NCBI RefSeq assembly: GCF_019956415.1
Contig: NZ_JAHBDK010000053.1
Location: forward strand, 62,001 to 126,000
Source: Pseudomonas sp. GL-B-19
GTDB taxonomy: Bacteria > Pseudomonadota > Gammaproteobacteria > Pseudomonadales > Pseudomonadaceae
Direction of reading: 5' to 3'
Length of the DNA stretch: 64,000 nt
This document shows, piece by piece, positions 63,021 to 64,000 of this stretch (within the stretch, counting starts at the first letter, position 1; the number at the start of each line of letters is the position of its first letter). The position numbers were made by a program, and so were the translations under genes. The notes under the pieces are model-generated. The model saw nothing but the letters and a program-made list of their open reading frames with translations. It searched no databases and was not told the origin of the DNA.

Positions 63021-63049
63021 AAAAGGCCTGCATTGCGCAGGCCTTTTTT
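63021..63049 (+). terminator. Intrinsic terminator of the doxX-like gene
   Basis: Stem AAAAGGCCTGC / GCAGGCCTTTT with a five-base loop ATTGC and a T6 tail. Confidence 0.92.
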
Positions 63050-63062
63050 GTGTGCGTCATTC

Positions 63063-63092
63063 TTGACACTGTCCGGTCAGCTTCTCTAGGAT
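63063..63092 (+). promoter_or_regulatory. Candidate sigma-70 promoter
   Basis: TTGACA, an 18-base spacer and TAGGAT directly follow the doxX terminator, upstream of the 29-codon frame at 63100 and the small gene at 63252. Confidence 0.5.
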
Positions 63093-63099
63093 GTTGCCC

Positions 63100-63189
63100 A
63101 TGCGCCGATTTAAACAGCTACTTGCGGGGCGCCAGGTGACTCAATCAGTTGCCGATAGAAGCTTGAAACAGGCTTCGAAATACCGCTAA
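63100..63189 (+). CDS. Possible 29-residue basic peptide
   Basis: ATG at 63100 opens MRRFKQLLAGRQVTQSVADR followed by SLKQASKYR and a stop. AGGA lies eight bases upstream, but this overlaps the proposed -10 box, so the two readings compete. The peptide is strongly basic. It may be chance. Confidence 0.25.
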   Translation: MRRFKQLLAGRQVTQSVADRSLKQASKYR

Positions 63190-63251
63190 AGCGCTGGTTC
63201 GGTGTTGCCTCTCACCTGCCATGCAGACTTTTGAGGCAGAGACACGACTCG

Positions 63252-63560
63252 ATGAACGCACTTAGCCCTACAGTACGTCCCGCGCCGATCACGGCACATC
63301 TCACCCAGCGCAATCCAAAGATCCTGCTTGGCGGTCAACATCAGCCGACACTTCTGCGTTATCTCGATGGCTGGCCACGTCGTACCGGCGGGCCTGCTGC
63401 GTTCCTGATCCAGTTTGTCGAAGACGGCGAATCGCTGGCTCGATTTGCCAGCGACAGTTTTGACTTGGCGGTGATTCAATCACCCAGCCTTGAAGACGCC
63501 CCGGAAATGATCCGGCAGTTGACCCGCGTTGCCCGACAAGGCCTGATCACCCGCCGCTGA
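63252..63560 (+). CDS. Small protein of unknown function
   Basis: 102 residues starting MNALSPTVRPAPITAHLTQR. The last part (SFDLAVIQSPSLEDAPEMIR then QLTRVARQGLITRR) resembles the strand-helix-strand end of a SAM methyltransferase, without a SAM-binding motif. A longer frame starts at 63231. Convergent with greB, three bases apart. Not recognised beyond being a likely Pseudomonas conserved hypothetical. Confidence 0.6.
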   Translation: MNALSPTVRPAPITAHLTQRNPKILLGGQHQPTLLRYLDGWPRRTGGPAAFLIQFVEDGESLARFASDSFDLAVIQSPSLEDAPEMIRQLTRVARQGLITRR

Positions 63561-63563
63561 GGT

Positions 63564-64000
63564 TCAAAGGTACTCAATCGCCACGATATACACGCATTGC
63601 TCACCGGTCGGTGTCTGGACACGAACTTCGGCGTCCAGCGCCTTGCCGATCAGCGCGCGGGCGAGCGGTGAGTCGATGCTGATCAGCCCCAGTTTCAGGT
63701 CCAGCTCATCCGGCCCGACAATGCGGTAGCGCGACTCTTTGCCGTCCTCGTCTTCGATCGTGACCCAGGCGCCAAAATAGACCTTGTTCGGATCGCTGGG
63801 TTTTTCGCTGACCACCTTGAGCGCTTCCAGCCGCTTGGTAAGAAAGCGCACGCGGCTGTCGATCTCGCGCAGCATCTTTTTGCCGTACGTGTATTCCGCG
63901 TTCTCGGAACGATCACCCTGAGCCGCGGCCTCACTCACCGACTGCGTCACTTGCGGTCGCCGTACATGCCAAAGCTCATGAAACTCGGCCCGCATCCGCG
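63564..64000 (-). CDS. greB: Transcription elongation factor GreB (5' end outside window)
   Basis: At least 143 residues of a GreA/GreB protein. The coiled-coil tip acidic region lies in QGDRSENAEYTYGKKMLREI near 27-46, where GreB-type proteins carry the catalytic D and E that stimulate RNA cleavage by backtracked polymerase. The C-terminal domain reads VYFGAWVTIEDEDGKES near 70 and SIDSPLARALIGKALDAEV near 105. Compared with E. coli GreB (158 residues), about 15 N-terminal residues lie beyond the right edge; the frame is open to base 64000. Confidence 0.9.
   Translation of the reverse strand, partial: RMRAEFHELWHVRRPQVTQSVSEAAAQGDRSENAEYTYGKKMLREIDSRVRFLTKRLEALKVVSEKPSDPNKVYFGAWVTIEDEDGKESRYRIVGPDELDLKLGLISIDSPLARALIGKALDAEVRVQTPTGEQCVYIVAIEYL

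Noticed and set aside
1..64000. Anti-phage defence system, toxin-antitoxin pair, secondary-metabolite cluster or prophage
   Set aside because: Each region was checked for their hallmark genes (nucleases, helicases, reverse transcriptases, integrases, modular synthases, short paired genes). None was found; the only accessory region is the polysaccharide island.

Overview
The window is a stretch of Pseudomonas chromosome, most likely from the P. fluorescens group. Three things point there: the backbone gene order mupP-ubiG / mtaD-mtnA / gyrA / serC-pheA-hisC-tyrA::aroA-cmk-rpsA / ihfB matches the order known from P. aeruginosa; tyrA and aroA are fused, as in pseudomonads; and ten intergenic loci carry the REP palindromes typical of the group. 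No tRNA, rRNA, CRISPR array, prophage or recognisable anti-phage system was seen.

Left backbone (1-23.7 kb): the 3' part of an ABC exporter, a PAS-GGDEF-EAL protein, a TenA-like protein and a GGDEF cyclase; then a minus-strand run yciK-type SDR, mupP (muramic acid 6-phosphate phosphatase), ubiG and mtaD (methylthioadenosine deaminase), with mtnA divergent from mtaD. gyrA follows, with wild-type-looking T83/D87. Next comes the tightly overlapping serC-pheA-hisC-tyrA::aroA-cmk operon, rpsA with a structured leader, a small lipoprotein, ihfB and a LapA-like membrane protein.

Surface polysaccharide island (about 23.7-40.5 kb): visibly AT-richer and without REP elements. It opens with a decayed rmlB fragment preceded by a JUMPstart-like decamer. 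A plus-strand block then encodes a WbuB-like glycosyltransferase, an RmlD-like reductase, a WbjB/FnlA-type dehydratase-epimerase, a WbjD/FnlC-type 2-epimerase, a WbpV-like reductase, WbpL and WbpM. The inferred products are UDP-N-acetyl-L-quinovosamine (or rhamnosamine) and a D-QuiNAc or D-FucNAc initiating sugar. Beyond wbpM, normally the end of the locus, lie an acyltransferase, a divergent SDR and a GT4 glycosyltransferase. On the opposite strand follow a Wzy-like polymerase with an in-frame nonanucleotide repeat, a GT2 glycosyltransferase and a Wzx flippase. A frameshifted IS256-family transposase remnant separates wzx from the conserved comEA-like gene. No wzz is present.

Right backbone (40.5-64 kb): comEA-like gene, an SDR / FabF-like KAS / TetR group, a DUF2897 protein and an ethanolamine permease divergent from kdpFABCDE. 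The kdp promoter region carries a sequence very like the E. coli KdpE operator, and REP pairs interrupt the operon. Then come a patatin-like phospholipase, a lipoprotein, a CHAD protein, a thioesterase-fold protein, an Mpo1-like membrane protein, a chemoreceptor, TatD, an MltF-type lytic transglycosylase, DoxX, a small unknown protein and the 3' part of greB at the right edge.

The least ordinary part is the O-antigen island, whose assembly genes sit on both sides of wbpM, together with traces of the recombination that formed it.
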